NCBI RefSeq assembly: GCF_003933245.1
Contig: NZ_QUSX01000002.1
Coordinates: 806,001 to 870,000, forward strand
Direction: 5' to 3'
DNA length: 64,000 nucleotides
From: Maribacter algicola
GTDB taxonomy: Bacteria > Bacteroidota > Bacteroidia > Flavobacteriales > Flavobacteriaceae
This document shows, one piece after another, positions 1-8,717 of the stretch; within the stretch, counting starts at the first letter, position 1, and the number at the start of each line of letters is the position of its first letter. The position numbers and the translations under genes are program-made. A model generated the notes under the pieces. It did not search any database and was not told the origin of the DNA. It saw only the letters and a program-made list of their open reading frames with translations.

Positions 1-528
1 TTAATTGCAGAACCTTCGTTGACCGGAGACGTTTCATTTAATAGATCTGTGGTGTTATTGGCAGAACATAATGAAGAGGGTTCGGTTGGTTTTATTCTGA
101 ACAAGCCTCTAGAGTATCAAATTAGCGATCTTATATCTGAAATCTCCAAGCCATTTCAAGTCTATAATGGCGGGCCCGTTGAGCAGGACAATCTATATTT
201 TATACATAAGGTGCCGCATTTGATTGATAATAGTGTGGAAATATCCGATGGTATATACTGGGGCGGGGATTTTGATAAAACCGTCGACCTTATAAATAAT
301 CATATCATTTCCGAAGACGATATCAGATTTTTTCTAGGCTACTCAGGATGGTCGTCCCTTCAGTTGGACAAAGAACTTTTGTCCAAGTCTTGGATCGTCG
401 TCAAAAACGAATACCAAAGTCAAATCATCAAAAAATCGTCCGGGGCTTTTTGGAAGGAAAAAATGTTGGAACTAGGTGGGGATTATCTTCTATGGTCCAA
501 TGCCCCAGAAAACCCTAGTCTTAATTAA
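1..528 (+). CDS. YqgE/AlgH family protein (5' end outside window)
   Basis: The reading frame is open from base 1 (LIAEPSLTGDVSF...), so the start codon lies before the window. The stop is at 526-528. The family hallmarks are the LTGDVSFNRSVVLL stretch at the beginning and the GYSGWSSLQLDKEL motif near the middle. These are the conserved blocks of the YqgE/AlgH (UPF0301, DUF179) family, a small cytosolic protein of poorly defined function that is broadly conserved in bacteria. About 175 residues are visible, close to the normal size, so only about ten residues are missing. It converges with the downstream aminotransferase and overlaps it by four bases. It belongs to the chromosomal flank left of the island. 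Confidence 0.85.
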   Translation, partial: LIAEPSLTGDVSFNRSVVLLAEHNEEGSVGFILNKPLEYQISDLISEISKPFQVYNGGPVEQDNLYFIHKVPHLIDNSVEISDGIYWGGDFDKTVDLINNHIISEDDIRFFLGYSGWSSLQLDKELLSKSWIVVKNEYQSQIIKKSSGAFWKEKMLELGGDYLLWSNAPENPSLN

Positions 529-1370
529 ACAACCAAACGGGCAATGGCATTCAATCTTCCCACAAGCTTTTTTGCAATTTCATAATTGAACTCCTTCTTG
601 CGATATTTGGTCACTGGAATAATGCCGCTGATGGTATTGGTAATAAAAATTTCATCTGCCTTTTGAAGTTCAAAAGGAGAAATGCTTTCCTCCACAACAT
701 TTAGATGTTCATCATCCTTCAATATAGAAATCAATTTCTTTCGAATAATACCATCCAAACAACCATCCTTTAGGGGTGGTGTCTTTATCGTATTCCCGGA
801 AACCAAGAATAAATTTCCGTTGATGGCCTCTACTACCGATTTTTCAAGGTTCAACAACAAACAATTCGCATAATCATTCTCCTTGGCATAAATTCCTGCA
901 ACCACAGGTAGGACCTTATTGTTCGTTTTTAAATTGGAGAGCATGTCCTTATTCACAAAGAAGTCCTTAAAAAGTTCAACTTCATAAGGTAATCCGTCCA
1001 GAACGTAAAACGGGGTTTCTAATTTTTTGGCACTCACCAGGTAGGAAGTATCATTGGTTTTTGGCGTATATAGCCCCCCATTATTTCTAAACACGGAAAA
1101 GCGGATTCTATGTGCTTGGGCATTTTCGTTCGCCAGCGTGGTCCTTTTGATTTCATCTTCAAAAAATTCCATCGTAAAATTCATGGGGATTTCCATACGT
1201 AAAATCCGCATGGAAGACATGAGTCTAAAATAATGATCTTCAAGAAAATAAATATGGCCATTTACGACTCGAATAGTCTCAAAAAGAGCATCACCGTATA
1301 AAAAACCACGATTGTCCTGATTAAAAATAGTATCGTGATCCCTATACAGTTCACCATTAAAATTTATCAT
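525..1370 (-). CDS. Aminotransferase class IV (PLP-dependent)
   Basis: 281 residues, the normal length for fold-type IV PLP enzymes (branched-chain aminotransferase, D-amino-acid aminotransferase, 4-amino-4-deoxychorismate lyase). The FLYGDALFETIRV motif near residue 25, the NLKTNNKVLPVVAG segment with the presumed PLP lysine, and the late EIFITNTISGIIPV segment fit the family. Sequence alone does not separate IlvE-like from PabC-like activity. The short length and the FETIR start slightly favour a lyase/PabC-type or generic class IV assignment. It is transcribed away from the START-like gene upstream (52-bp gap), probably as one unit. Chromosomal flank. Confidence 0.8.
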   Translation of the reverse strand: MINFNGELYRDHDTIFNQDNRGFLYGDALFETIRVVNGHIYFLEDHYFRLMSSMRILRMEIPMNFTMEFFEDEIKRTTLANENAQAHRIRFSVFRNNGGLYTPKTNDTSYLVSAKKLETPFYVLDGLPYEVELFKDFFVNKDMLSNLKTNNKVLPVVAGIYAKENDYANCLLLNLEKSVVEAINGNLFLVSGNTIKTPPLKDGCLDGIIRKKLISILKDDEHLNVVEESISPFELQKADEIFITNTISGIIPVTKYRKKEFNYEIAKKLVGRLNAIARLVV

Positions 1371-1422
1371 AAAAAAAGGCCTTTAAATTAAAGGCCCAAA
1401 GATACGGTTTACTAGGGGAATT

Positions 1423-1806
1423 TTATTTTGAACCAAGTACCTGCTTTAAATCGGATATTTGATTTTCCCATAACATTTTTGCCTCGTCAACTTCGTCTTC
1501 CTCCGCAAAATCGGTAATGAACAAGGAAACGTCCTTTGTTATTTCGTCCACAATGATTTTCATTTCAAAATATGATCCATCGTCACTTTCGGCCCAAGAA
1601 AATCGTACAAATTCATCTGATTTCCTTTTAAGTAGTTTGGCCTCTTCTTCAGAACCGTCCCAAATGAATATATATTTTTCACCCCTGGAATTGACATTAT
1701 CGGCAAACCACTCTGAAAGTCCAGAGGGAGTCACCAAATATTGGTACAACAACTGGGGGGAGGATTGTATAACGTATTCTATCTCAAATTTAATTTTATC
1801 GCTCAT
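1423..1806 (-). CDS. START-like (SRPBCC superfamily) protein
   Basis: 127 residues with an AHSA1/START-like pattern: an N-terminal strand (KIKFEIEYVIQSSPQLLYQYL), then a GLSEWFADNV segment, a central WDGSEEEAKL strand and an acidic C-terminal helix (DEAKMLWENQISDLKQVL). These small cytosolic helix-grip proteins bind hydrophobic ligands. No specific function is known for this flavobacterial subfamily. It is probably co-transcribed with the aminotransferase and lies divergently from the tRNA-Met gene. Confidence 0.75.
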   Translation of the reverse strand: MSDKIKFEIEYVIQSSPQLLYQYLVTPSGLSEWFADNVNSRGEKYIFIWDGSEEEAKLLKRKSDEFVRFSWAESDDGSYFEMKIIVDEITKDVSLFITDFAEEDEVDEAKMLWENQISDLKQVLGSK

Positions 1807-1889
1807 TCGATCATCTTTATGCGCCCAATATATATATTTCTACATGATTAAAAAATAAAAGAAGCTTATTATTTTTTAGCCTACTAATG

Positions 1890-1920
1890 TTGATGAACAA
1901 AAAATTAAACTCTATATTTG
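1890..1920 (+). promoter_or_regulatory. Predicted promoter of the tRNA-Met gene
   Basis: TTG at 1890-1892 and TATATTTG at 1913-1920, separated by 20 bases, match the Bacteroidota housekeeping pattern (TTG, then TAnnTTTG). Mature tRNA would begin about 20 bases downstream of the -7 element. Confidence 0.6.
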
Positions 1921-1939
1921 CAGCCGCAAAAAATGCCAT

Positions 1940-2013
1940 GGCGAGGTAGCTCAGCTGGTTAGAGCGTCGGATTCATAACCCGGAGGCCGAGGGTTCAAGT
2001 CCCTCTCTCGCTA
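1940..2013 (+). tRNA. tRNA-Met (anticodon CAT)
   Basis: A complete cloverleaf can be drawn. The acceptor is 1940-1946 paired with 2006-2012. The D stem is GCTC/GAGC, and the anticodon loop TTCATAA (1972-1978) has CAT at 1974-1976. The T arm is GAGGG-TTCAAGT-CCCTC. CCA is not encoded. CAT could in principle also be initiator Met or a lysidine-modified Ile2 tRNA; the stem does not show the three G-C pairs of an initiator, so elongator Met is preferred. Its 3' half is the integration site of the genomic island. Confidence 0.93.
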
Positions 2014-2016
2014 CAA
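1972..2016 (+). repeat. attL: 45-bp tRNA 3'-end repeat, left copy
   Basis: The 3' part of the tRNA gene, from the anticodon loop to three bases past the gene (TTCATAACCC ... CTCGCTACAA), is repeated exactly and in direct orientation at 54680-54724. The bases on both sides differ between the copies. This copy completes the functional tRNA, so the island restored the gene on integration. Confidence 0.93.
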
Positions 2017-2018
2017 AT

Positions 2019-2070
2019 TAAGCCGTTGACAATGAATTACTTACATTCATGGTAAACGGTTTATTTTTTT
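2019..2070 (+). terminator. Terminator downstream of tRNA-Met (island copy)
   Basis: AAGCCGTT (2020-2027) can pair with AACGGTTT (2055-2062), with an inner ATGAAT/ATTCAT stem, followed by a run of seven T at 2064-2070. It replaces the original tRNA terminator, now displaced to 54745-54776. Confidence 0.55.
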
Positions 2071-2077
2071 GGTGATT

Positions 2078-2101
2078 ACCGTATACGGTAGCGTATGCGG
2101 T
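2078..2101 (+). repeat. Island-end inverted repeat, left copy (24 bp)
   Basis: It begins ACCGTATACGGTAGCG; its first 12 bases are themselves a perfect palindrome. The reverse complement matches 54577-54600 at 23 of 24 positions. It lies 61 bp inside attL, where recombinase accessory sites are often found. Confidence 0.8.
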
Positions 2102-2683
2102 TACTAATTAAATCATATAAAATACTGTTATTCTGCACTTTACAAATCTAAAACCGTCGGGTTTATAATTTTAAGTTAAATATAAATTTACCATAATTAC
2201 CCTAATTTTGAATTTTCGGTAAAACGGGATAAACATGTACTAAATTAAGACCTCACTACATAGCTCATGAGGGGATATAGACCCCAAGGCGTATATCAAA
2301 ATGTATGACAATAGCCCTGATTCCCTAGTTATGACCGGTACCTAAATATGGGAGGAAATCAAGATTAGTACAATTTTGGTGCCTTTTGACACCCTTTTTG
2401 TCGGGGTGGCAGAGTTAGAACCGTAGGCCACATTCAATTGAAAATCAAATCATTACAACAATTTTTATAAAAAAGGACACGTGTAAGGCCATGTCTATCA
2501 GCGTTTTGACGCTTTCGTAACTTAAATTTATGAAAAGAGTATCAAAACAGTATGAATTGATTTGAATTTAATTTTTCCACGACAGACATTCTTGTATAAA
2601 ATTAAACGCTAATCATTAGCAGTAAGACTGAACTAAATATGCCTTAAATAATGTGCTATTCAAAGTGTCATAAATCGTTCGTT
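2102..2683. other. Left island margin, no gene recognised
   Basis: AT-rich DNA with frequent stops in all frames. No RNA gene or coding remnant was recognised. A short AGCG/CGCT hairpin near 2500-2515 is the only local structure noticed. Confidence 0.5.
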
Positions 2684-3088
2684 TTACAGAACAACCTGAA
2701 ACATTTTTCGATACGCCCTTGGTGTCATGCCAGTGAGTTTCAGAAAACTGGAATTAAATCTGCTAATGGAATTGAAACCGGACTCATAGGCAATGAAAGT
2801 AATTGGATCCAAAGTGATGGAAAGTCTTCTTTGCACGAATAATACCCGTTGCTGAACGAGGTAATTGGATAAAGATTTGTCATAGGTCCTTTTAAAAATG
2901 GTATTTGCATAATCCGGGTGAATCCCAACGGCATGGGCTACATCAGCAACTTTGATGGGTTATGTGAAGTTTTGAGCTATGAATATGGCCATTTGCTCGA
3001 CCAAGTTAATAGGGGGCGGTTCTATCTTTGGCTCCGATTCTGGCTGGCACCTGAACAAAAAAAGGAGAATGGACACCTCATAACGGGC
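2684..3088 (-). pseudogene. AraC-family regulator remnant
   Basis: On the minus strand one frame reads an almost complete AraC DNA-binding domain: VADVAHAVGIHPDYAN, FKRTYDKSLSNYLV, FIAYESGFNSISRFNSSF and LKLTGMTPRAYRKMFQ, ending at the stop at 2684-2686. A TAA at 2960-2962 interrupts the frame just before the first helix-turn-helix (IAQNFT-stop-PIKVADV). Upstream the frame continues as LLFLFRCQPESEPKIEPPPI with no clear start. The family is clear from the motif order; the inactive state follows from the stop and the missing N-terminal domain. It overlaps or abuts the beta-propeller pseudogene on the opposite strand at about 3070-3090, so a deletion probably fused the two. Confidence 0.75.
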
Positions 3089-3770
3089 GGGTAAGCAAAA
3101 CAACCACTGATGGAAAAGTACTTTTCGATATCGGTCATCCGCAGACCATAAGGATTTCTCAACCTAGCGACCCATTTAGGCCAACCGAGTTAGCTATTGG
3201 TTCAACTAAGGATTGCTACATGACAGATGGCTACGGAATGGATCATATCATTTAGTACAAAAAGAGAGGTGAATACATACGACATTGGGGAGGGAAAGAA
3301 AATTTGGTTTTGGATTCAAATTACAACCTCTCAAATGCTCATGGGTTACGATTGGTTATCGCGATAAAGTTGATCTTATACTGGTATGTGCATTAACAAA
3401 CAATCAATCTTTCAAATTCTTTACATTGAATGGCGAATATATAAGAACACGCTATTTGCCTAATATGGAGGTATGTTGACCGGTTATTGATTAGGTGAAT
3501 TTATATGCCGGAGTTTGCTGGTCTCATATATGAGAGGGAAAGGACTATATTTTCGATAAAGGTTTTGTAACCACTCAAAGCAATAACCAAGTGGTATCGA
3601 ACTAAGACGGGGAAGTGCCAAAGTATAAGAATGGGAAGCTTAAGTAAATGTTACAATGTGAAAAAGCGGTTTTTAACCACAGGCATGACGTGTTCGGCGA
3701 TAAAGATAAAACCTGTATGTCGGTCAATGGATTGCGCCCCAAACGCCCCTCAGGTAAAATTGAAGCGGGT
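3071..3770 (+). pseudogene. NHL/6-bladed beta-propeller protein remnant
   Basis: Reading the plus strand across several frame changes gives a recognisable propeller protein: HNGRVSKTTTDGKVLFDIGH, then PTELAIGSTKDCYMTDGYG, YKKRGEYIRHWGG, FKFFTLNGEYIRTRYLPN, VNLYAGVCWSH, KGFVTTQSNNQVVSN, AVFNHRHDV and DKNLYVGQWIAPQTP. In-frame stops fall in at least five places (for example TAG after DHII, TGA after NMEVC, TAG after the following PVID), and there are at least two frameshifts. It is thoroughly decayed. Such periplasmic or secreted propellers occur near polysaccharide loci, but the original function is unknown. Confidence 0.65.
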
Positions 3771-3802
3771 CTAGCTTTCAAATTAGGCCTATTAATCAAG
3801 GA

Positions 3803-3830
3803 CAATCGAACAAAACGTTTTGTTCGATTG
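3803..3830 (+). promoter_or_regulatory. 28-bp perfect palindrome upstream of the sulfatase/TRAP operon
   Basis: CAATCGAACAAAAC followed by its exact reverse complement, with no spacer and a CpG at the centre. There is no T-tract, so it is not a terminator. The A-rich/CG/T-rich core (ACAAAACGTTTTGT) looks like a LacI/GalR-type operator. It lies about 100 bp before the start at 3929. No LacI-family gene is present in the window. Confidence 0.6.
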
Positions 3831-3928
3831 AGGAACCTATCAAAGACTCATTTGTCATGGAAAATGGTTAGGTTTTACCCTTATCTTAGGATTACATTAG
3901 GTATTTTTAACACTAAAAATAGCGTAAC

Positions 3929-5602
3929 ATGACCTATTTGAAAAAATTATTTCCTTTACTTTTTTTATTCCATTTAGTTTCTTGCGGTGAGCAGGTAAAG
4001 ACAGCTCTTCAAAAACCAAATATCATTTATATTATGTCAGATGATCACACCACCCAAGGTTTTGGAATCTATGGAAGTCGGTTGGCAGGTTTGAACCCTA
4101 CACCCAATCTAGATAAGTTGGCCAAAGAAGGGATGATTTTTGATAATGCCTTCGTGAACAATGCGATTTGTGTTCCTAGTCGAGCGGCAATCATAACTGG
4201 CCAACGAGCACAAACCAATGGAGTACTAGATTTAGAGGGTACCATTGCTCCTGAGAAGCAATACTTCCCAAAGGAAATGAAAAAATTGGGCTACCAGACG
4301 GCTATTGTTGGAAAGTGGCACTTACATCATGAGCCCGCTGCTTTCGATTATTATCAGGTATTACCTGGTCAGGGAAAATATTATGACCCCGAGTTCAGGG
4401 TTCAAGGAGAAAAATTATGGCCTAAAAATGTGGTTCAAACAAAAGGACATTCCTCTGATATGATAATGGACGCAACTTTGGACTACCTTAAAAATAAAAG
4501 AGACAAAGACCAACCTTTTTTCCTGATGCACCACTTTAAAGCTCCGCACGATGATTTTGAGTATGCACCACGATATGAGAATTACTTAGCGGATACTTTT
4601 ATTCCCGAACCTGAAAGCCTGTATGAAATCGGAAATCACGGCTCAGTGGCAGTACGTGGAAAAAATGATTCTTTGACTAGAATTATCGGTTCTTCTGTCT
4701 CACACAGAAATGTCATCCGAAATCAGGCAATGAATATTTACTGGAATGACAGCACCATCTACAAGCAATATAGAAATGCGAAGGACATTGGTCAAGAAGA
4801 GTTGGTAAAATGGGAAATGGATGCAGCAGAAAAAGAATATACTAGTAAAGTATATCAAGATTACCTTAAGAAATACCTGCGTTGTGTAAAAGGTGTCGAC
4901 GATAATATCAAGCGTTTGTTGGATTATCTGGAAACAGAAGGGCTTCTTGAAAACACAATAATCGTCTATACAGGAGACCAAGGTTTTATGCTCGGTGAAC
5001 ATGATTATATCGATAAACGTTGGATGTACGACGAATCGATGCGTATGCCATTTTTCGTTCGCTATCCTGAAAAAATTAAAGCGGGAAGTCGTACTGATGC
5101 CATAATTAATAATACTGATTTCGCACCTACAATTATTGAATTGGCAGGCGGTACCACTCCCGAATATATGCAGGGCAAAAGTTTTAAATCGATTCTAGAA
5201 ACGGGAACTGAACCCGAAGATTGGCAAAAAGCCACCTACTATCGGTATTGGATGCACTTGGCGCATAGGCATCAAAATCCCGCGCACTTTGGCATCCGTA
5301 CCAAAGATTACAAATTGATCTTTTACTACGGAAAATATTGGGTCAATACCGATGACCCTAATGTAGTTTGGAACAAAGAAAGTTGGGGTAATGATTTTAG
5401 CAACCATACTCCCCCGGCCTGGGAATTTTATGACTTAAACAAAGACCCCAAAGAAATGAACAATACGTACAACAAACCTGAAAACAGGGCAATAATCGAC
5501 GACTTGAAAAAGCAATTATTCACGATGCGTGAAGATTTAAATGAAACGGATGCCAACTATCCGCATATTCAAAAAGTTATCGATGAATATTGGGATAAAT
5601 AA
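3929..5602 (+). CDS. Formylglycine-dependent sulfatase, S1 family (lipoprotein)
   Basis: 557 residues. A lipoprotein signal peptide with LVSC lipobox (Cys19) predicts attachment to a periplasmic or outer membrane face. The sulfatase signature CVPSRAAIITG has Cys81 as the residue converted to formylglycine. The metal-binding pair Asp38-Asp39 (MSDDH), the GKWHLHH motif and the later TGDQGFMLGEHD with DKRWMYDES complete the active-site pattern of family S1. The substrate cannot be read from sequence; red-algal galactan sulfate esters are inferred from the neighbours. It is first in an apparent operon with the TRAP genes (33 bp to the DctP start). The maturase anSME needed for formylglycine is not in this window. 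Confidence 0.9.
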   Translation: MTYLKKLFPLLFLFHLVSCGEQVKTALQKPNIIYIMSDDHTTQGFGIYGSRLAGLNPTPNLDKLAKEGMIFDNAFVNNAICVPSRAAIITGQRAQTNGVLDLEGTIAPEKQYFPKEMKKLGYQTAIVGKWHLHHEPAAFDYYQVLPGQGKYYDPEFRVQGEKLWPKNVVQTKGHSSDMIMDATLDYLKNKRDKDQPFFLMHHFKAPHDDFEYAPRYENYLADTFIPEPESLYEIGNHGSVAVRGKNDSLTRIIGSSVSHRNVIRNQAMNIYWNDSTIYKQYRNAKDIGQEELVKWEMDAAEKEYTSKVYQDYLKKYLRCVKGVDDNIKRLLDYLETEGLLENTIIVYTGDQGFMLGEHDYIDKRWMYDESMRMPFFVRYPEKIKAGSRTDAIINNTDFAPTIIELAGGTTPEYMQGKSFKSILETGTEPEDWQKATYYRYWMHLAHRHQNPAHFGIRTKDYKLIFYYGKYWVNTDDPNVVWNKESWGNDFSNHTPPAWEFYDLNKDPKEMNNTYNKPENRAIIDDLKKQLFTMREDLNETDANYPHIQKVIDEYWDK

Positions 5603-5635
5603 AAATTGATAACTTCGAGAAAAGGCAAATCGTTC

Positions 5636-6628
5636 ATGCGAGACGTTAAATTCCATTTTTATCTTCCATTCCTATGGACCATTCTCATCTTGGGTTTCGT
5701 TTCATGTAAGCCTGCCAATGAACCTGAGTTTTTATTTCGCGCTGCCCTGATTCCCAGTGAAGATCATACATGGACGAAAGCCTTTATTTATTTTGGTGAA
5801 ATTCTCGAAGAGCGTTCTAACGGAAGAATCAAGGTTGAAGTGTACCCATCTGAACAACTGGCCAAAGAAATGGAGGCGATTCGGCTCATTAAAACCGAAG
5901 TGATCGATATGACCACCACGGGTTCAACGCTCAGTAACTGGAACGAAATCCTGGTTTTTTGTGAACTGCCCTTCTTATTCAAAGACAGTACTGAAATGAA
6001 GCGGGTGGTCAATGGTTTTCTCGGCAAAAGAATCGAGGAAGAAATGATTCAAAAAGAAGGTTTACGACCATTGGGTTATTTTATGAGGGGAAACAGGCAT
6101 TTGACCTCAAACCGTCCGATAAGACATCCTGATGATTTAAAAGGCCTGATTACACGTGTGCCCAATGTACCCTCTTTTGTGACTGCTTGGAGAATCTTAG
6201 GGGCCAAACCAACACCAATGGCCTTATCTGAGGTTTTTACTTCTTTACAACAAGGCACAATTGAGGCACAGGAAAACCCTTTTGCCATGATAAAAAATAT
6301 GGGATTTGCCGAGGTACAACAATATTTGAACCTTACAAGTCATGTAGTAAGTTGGGTATATCCAGTAATTGGCGAGAAGCAATTTCAAAAATTACCAACG
6401 GATCTTAAAGAAATTTTCTTGAATGCCGCAGAAAATATGATTGAATATGAGCACCGGATGTTTCTAGAAAATGAGAAAAAAGTGCAAGAAGAATTAAAAG
6501 CTAAAGGAATGGAGTTTATCGAAGTGGACAAGGAGGCCTTCGTCCAAAAATCCGAAAAAGGTATTTATAATAGCCTTACCCCTGAAATGCAAGAGGTATA
6601 TCATCAAATCAGGGTGCAATTAAAATAA
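5636..6628 (+). CDS. TRAP transporter solute-binding protein, DctP type (lipoprotein)
   Basis: 330 residues from ATG 5636. A TTG at 5606 is possible, but the ATG gives a normal lipoprotein signal (FLWTILILGFVSC, Cys about 24). Family features are the ALIPSEDHTWTKAF start, YPSEQLAKEMEAIRLIKTEV, the carboxylate-binding Arg174 in LITRVPNVPSF, and SLQQGTIEAQENP. TRAP binding proteins capture organic or sugar acids and pass them to the QM permease using a sodium or proton gradient. Lipid anchoring is less usual than a free periplasmic form. With the QM genes following directly, uptake of an acidic sugar such as an aldonate or uronate is inferred. Confidence 0.9.
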   Translation: MRDVKFHFYLPFLWTILILGFVSCKPANEPEFLFRAALIPSEDHTWTKAFIYFGEILEERSNGRIKVEVYPSEQLAKEMEAIRLIKTEVIDMTTTGSTLSNWNEILVFCELPFLFKDSTEMKRVVNGFLGKRIEEEMIQKEGLRPLGYFMRGNRHLTSNRPIRHPDDLKGLITRVPNVPSFVTAWRILGAKPTPMALSEVFTSLQQGTIEAQENPFAMIKNMGFAEVQQYLNLTSHVVSWVYPVIGEKQFQKLPTDLKEIFLNAAENMIEYEHRMFLENEKKVQEELKAKGMEFIEVDKEAFVQKSEKGIYNSLTPEMQEVYHQIRVQLK

Positions 6629-6632
6629 CGAT

Positions 6633-7100
6633 ATGATTTTGAACAGAGCTATTGGTAGATTTCTAAAAATGGGAACTTTATGGGCGACCCTGGGCTTTTT
6701 AGGTGCTGTTTTACTGCAGATTTTTGCTCGCTTTTTTCTCGAAAGTGCCCCGTCATGGACAGAGGAAGCTTCGCGTTTGTTCTTTGTCTATGCGATTTCC
6801 TTTGCTTCTGGCCTCGCATTAAAAAGCAATTACTTTGTTTTCCTTGATACCTTCTATAATAAGTTCAATCGGAAATTTAAAAAGGTGCTGACCCTGCTAG
6901 TTCCGATATGTACTTTTTTGATGTTTTTGGTGGTCTTGATCTACACGGTGCCGCTTATCAGGTTGGGCATGGGAGAAAAATCACCTAGTCTGGAGTTTCC
7001 TATGGCCTTTGCATTTTTCAGCATGGCAATTATGGCCCTATCGCTTTGTTATTACTCCTTGAAAGAAATTAATTCACTCCTAAAAAACCGCAAGCGATGA
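6633..7100 (+). CDS. TRAP transporter small permease, DctQ type
   Basis: 155 residues with four predicted membrane helices (about 12-35, 45-65, 85-110, 125-145) and the conserved SWTEEASRLFFVYAISF motif around residues 40-56. It forms the Q half of the TRAP membrane complex. The start is four bases after the DctP stop, and its last codons overlap the DctM start by four bases (ATGA), indicating translational coupling. Confidence 0.88.
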   Translation: MILNRAIGRFLKMGTLWATLGFLGAVLLQIFARFFLESAPSWTEEASRLFFVYAISFASGLALKSNYFVFLDTFYNKFNRKFKKVLTLLVPICTFLMFLVVLIYTVPLIRLGMGEKSPSLEFPMAFAFFSMAIMALSLCYYSLKEINSLLKNRKR

Positions 7101-8371
7101 TCTGGATTTTGGTGGTCATATTTGTTGCTTGTTTGGTCTTGCGATATCCCATTGCCTTTGCATTGGGATTATCGTGTCTGGTATACCTAGTTTTAAAAGG
7201 AACGCCATTGATCGTAGTACCCGCAAAAATGTATTCCGGCATTGATATTTTTGTGTTATTGAGCATTCCTGGTTTTATTTTGGCGGGCAACCTGATGAAC
7301 CAAGGTGGTCTTACCGCAAAAATAATCACCTTTTGCAATCATTTGTTGGGCCATATACGGGGTGGACTCTCTTTGGTCAATGTTGGCGCCTCCATGCTTT
7401 TTGCCGGAATATCGGGCACTGCCATATCAGATACCGCAAGTTTGGGATCAATTATGATTCCTGCAATGAAAAAGGAAGGTTACGATGCTGATTTTTCTTG
7501 CGCCATTACAGCGGCCTCATCTACCGTGGGGCCTATCATCCCCCCAAGTGTACCCATGATTATTGCGGCAACCTTGAGTGGATTGTCGGTTGGGAAACTA
7601 TTTTTGGCAGGGGCACTACCAGGGTTATTGTTAGGGGTTGGGTTGATGTTAGTTGCCTATGTTATCGCTGTGAAAAAAAAATACCCAAAACATGCAAGAA
7701 GCAGCTTTTCCCAAGTTGCCCATGGGTTCGTTGACACTTTTTGGTCACTGTTAATGACCTTTATTATTCTTTTCGGTATTATTGGCGGCATATTTACCCC
7801 TACAGAAGCTTCTGTAATCGCCGTTATTTACGCCCTTATCATTGGAAGGTTTGTTTATGGAAAATTGAATTTTAAAAATGTACAAGTCGTATTACTTGAT
7901 TCTATAAAGACCTCGTCCTCACTAATGATACTCGTGGGATTTGCTAACCTTTTCGGTTGGATTTTAATAACCGAACAAATACCCCAGACCATTTCAAGCG
8001 AGATTTTAGGTTTTAGCTCGAATAAGTATGTCGTATTGCTGCTGATCAATCTGCTGCTTATCGTGGTCGGCACGTTTATGGAAACGATTGCCGCCTTACT
8101 TATACTTTTCCCCATTTTATTAAAGGTGGCCCTGGCTGTTGATGTAGATCCCTTACATTTTGCCGTAATCGCGGTTTTAAACTTAATTATTGGGCTTACC
8201 ACACCACCGGTAGGCGTCTGTCTTTTTGTAGCATCCAGCATCGGAAAAGTATCCATTGGAAAAGTGAGTAAAGCCGGATTTCCATTTTTGATGGTAAGTT
8301 TCTTGGTATTGATATTGGTTACGCTAATTCCTGAAATCTCTCTTTTTCTCCCTAATTTATTTATAGATTGA
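7097..8371 (+). CDS. TRAP transporter large permease, DctM type
   Basis: 424 residues, almost entirely hydrophobic, with about 11-12 membrane helices. DctM signatures are IDIFVLLSIPGFILAGNLMN, the FAGISGTAISDTASLGSIMI block near residue 100, and SSTVGPIIPPSVPMII. A second half ends with LIIGLTTPPVGVCLFVASS. This is the ion-coupled transport subunit. It overlaps dctQ by four bases and is last in the sulfatase-TRAP operon. Confidence 0.92.
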   Translation: MIWILVVIFVACLVLRYPIAFALGLSCLVYLVLKGTPLIVVPAKMYSGIDIFVLLSIPGFILAGNLMNQGGLTAKIITFCNHLLGHIRGGLSLVNVGASMLFAGISGTAISDTASLGSIMIPAMKKEGYDADFSCAITAASSTVGPIIPPSVPMIIAATLSGLSVGKLFLAGALPGLLLGVGLMLVAYVIAVKKKYPKHARSSFSQVAHGFVDTFWSLLMTFIILFGIIGGIFTPTEASVIAVIYALIIGRFVYGKLNFKNVQVVLLDSIKTSSSLMILVGFANLFGWILITEQIPQTISSEILGFSSNKYVVLLLINLLLIVVGTFMETIAALLILFPILLKVALAVDVDPLHFAVIAVLNLIIGLTTPPVGVCLFVASSIGKVSIGKVSKAGFPFLMVSFLVLILVTLIPEISLFLPNLFID

Positions 8372-8717
8372 ACCTTAAAGTGATTCTAATAGGAATAACG
8401 TCAACACATAACGGTTGCCCCAGAAAAAGAAGCTGTTCATTTTTTGTCTAGTTTCATAAGATTCACCTGCATGGAGAGTTGTTTATATTTAAATTATACG
8501 TAGAGACAAAGTTAAATTACCCATGCCGGAATGATAATCAATTCAAACTATTAAAATTATAAGACAAAAAAAATCATCGGTTGATTGGTTTGCCATATAG
8601 GTCTTTATCATGATAACACGCAAATTTTCGAAATAAGTAAGATTTGGCACAATCCAAAGGTGTATTTTTAACAATGTTCTAGCACAAAAAAAAGCGTAAG
8701 CCTCTTAAAACCACCAC
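8372..8717. other. Intergenic region between TRAP operon and GH117-like gene
   Basis: About 345 bp of AT-rich DNA. No coding remnant, convincing terminator or exact TAnnTTTG promoter was found. Confidence 0.4.

Noticed and set aside
5606..5635. TTG start for the TRAP binding protein
   Set aside because: The extra ten residues (ITSRKGKSF...) precede a normal lipoprotein signal that begins at ATG 5636.
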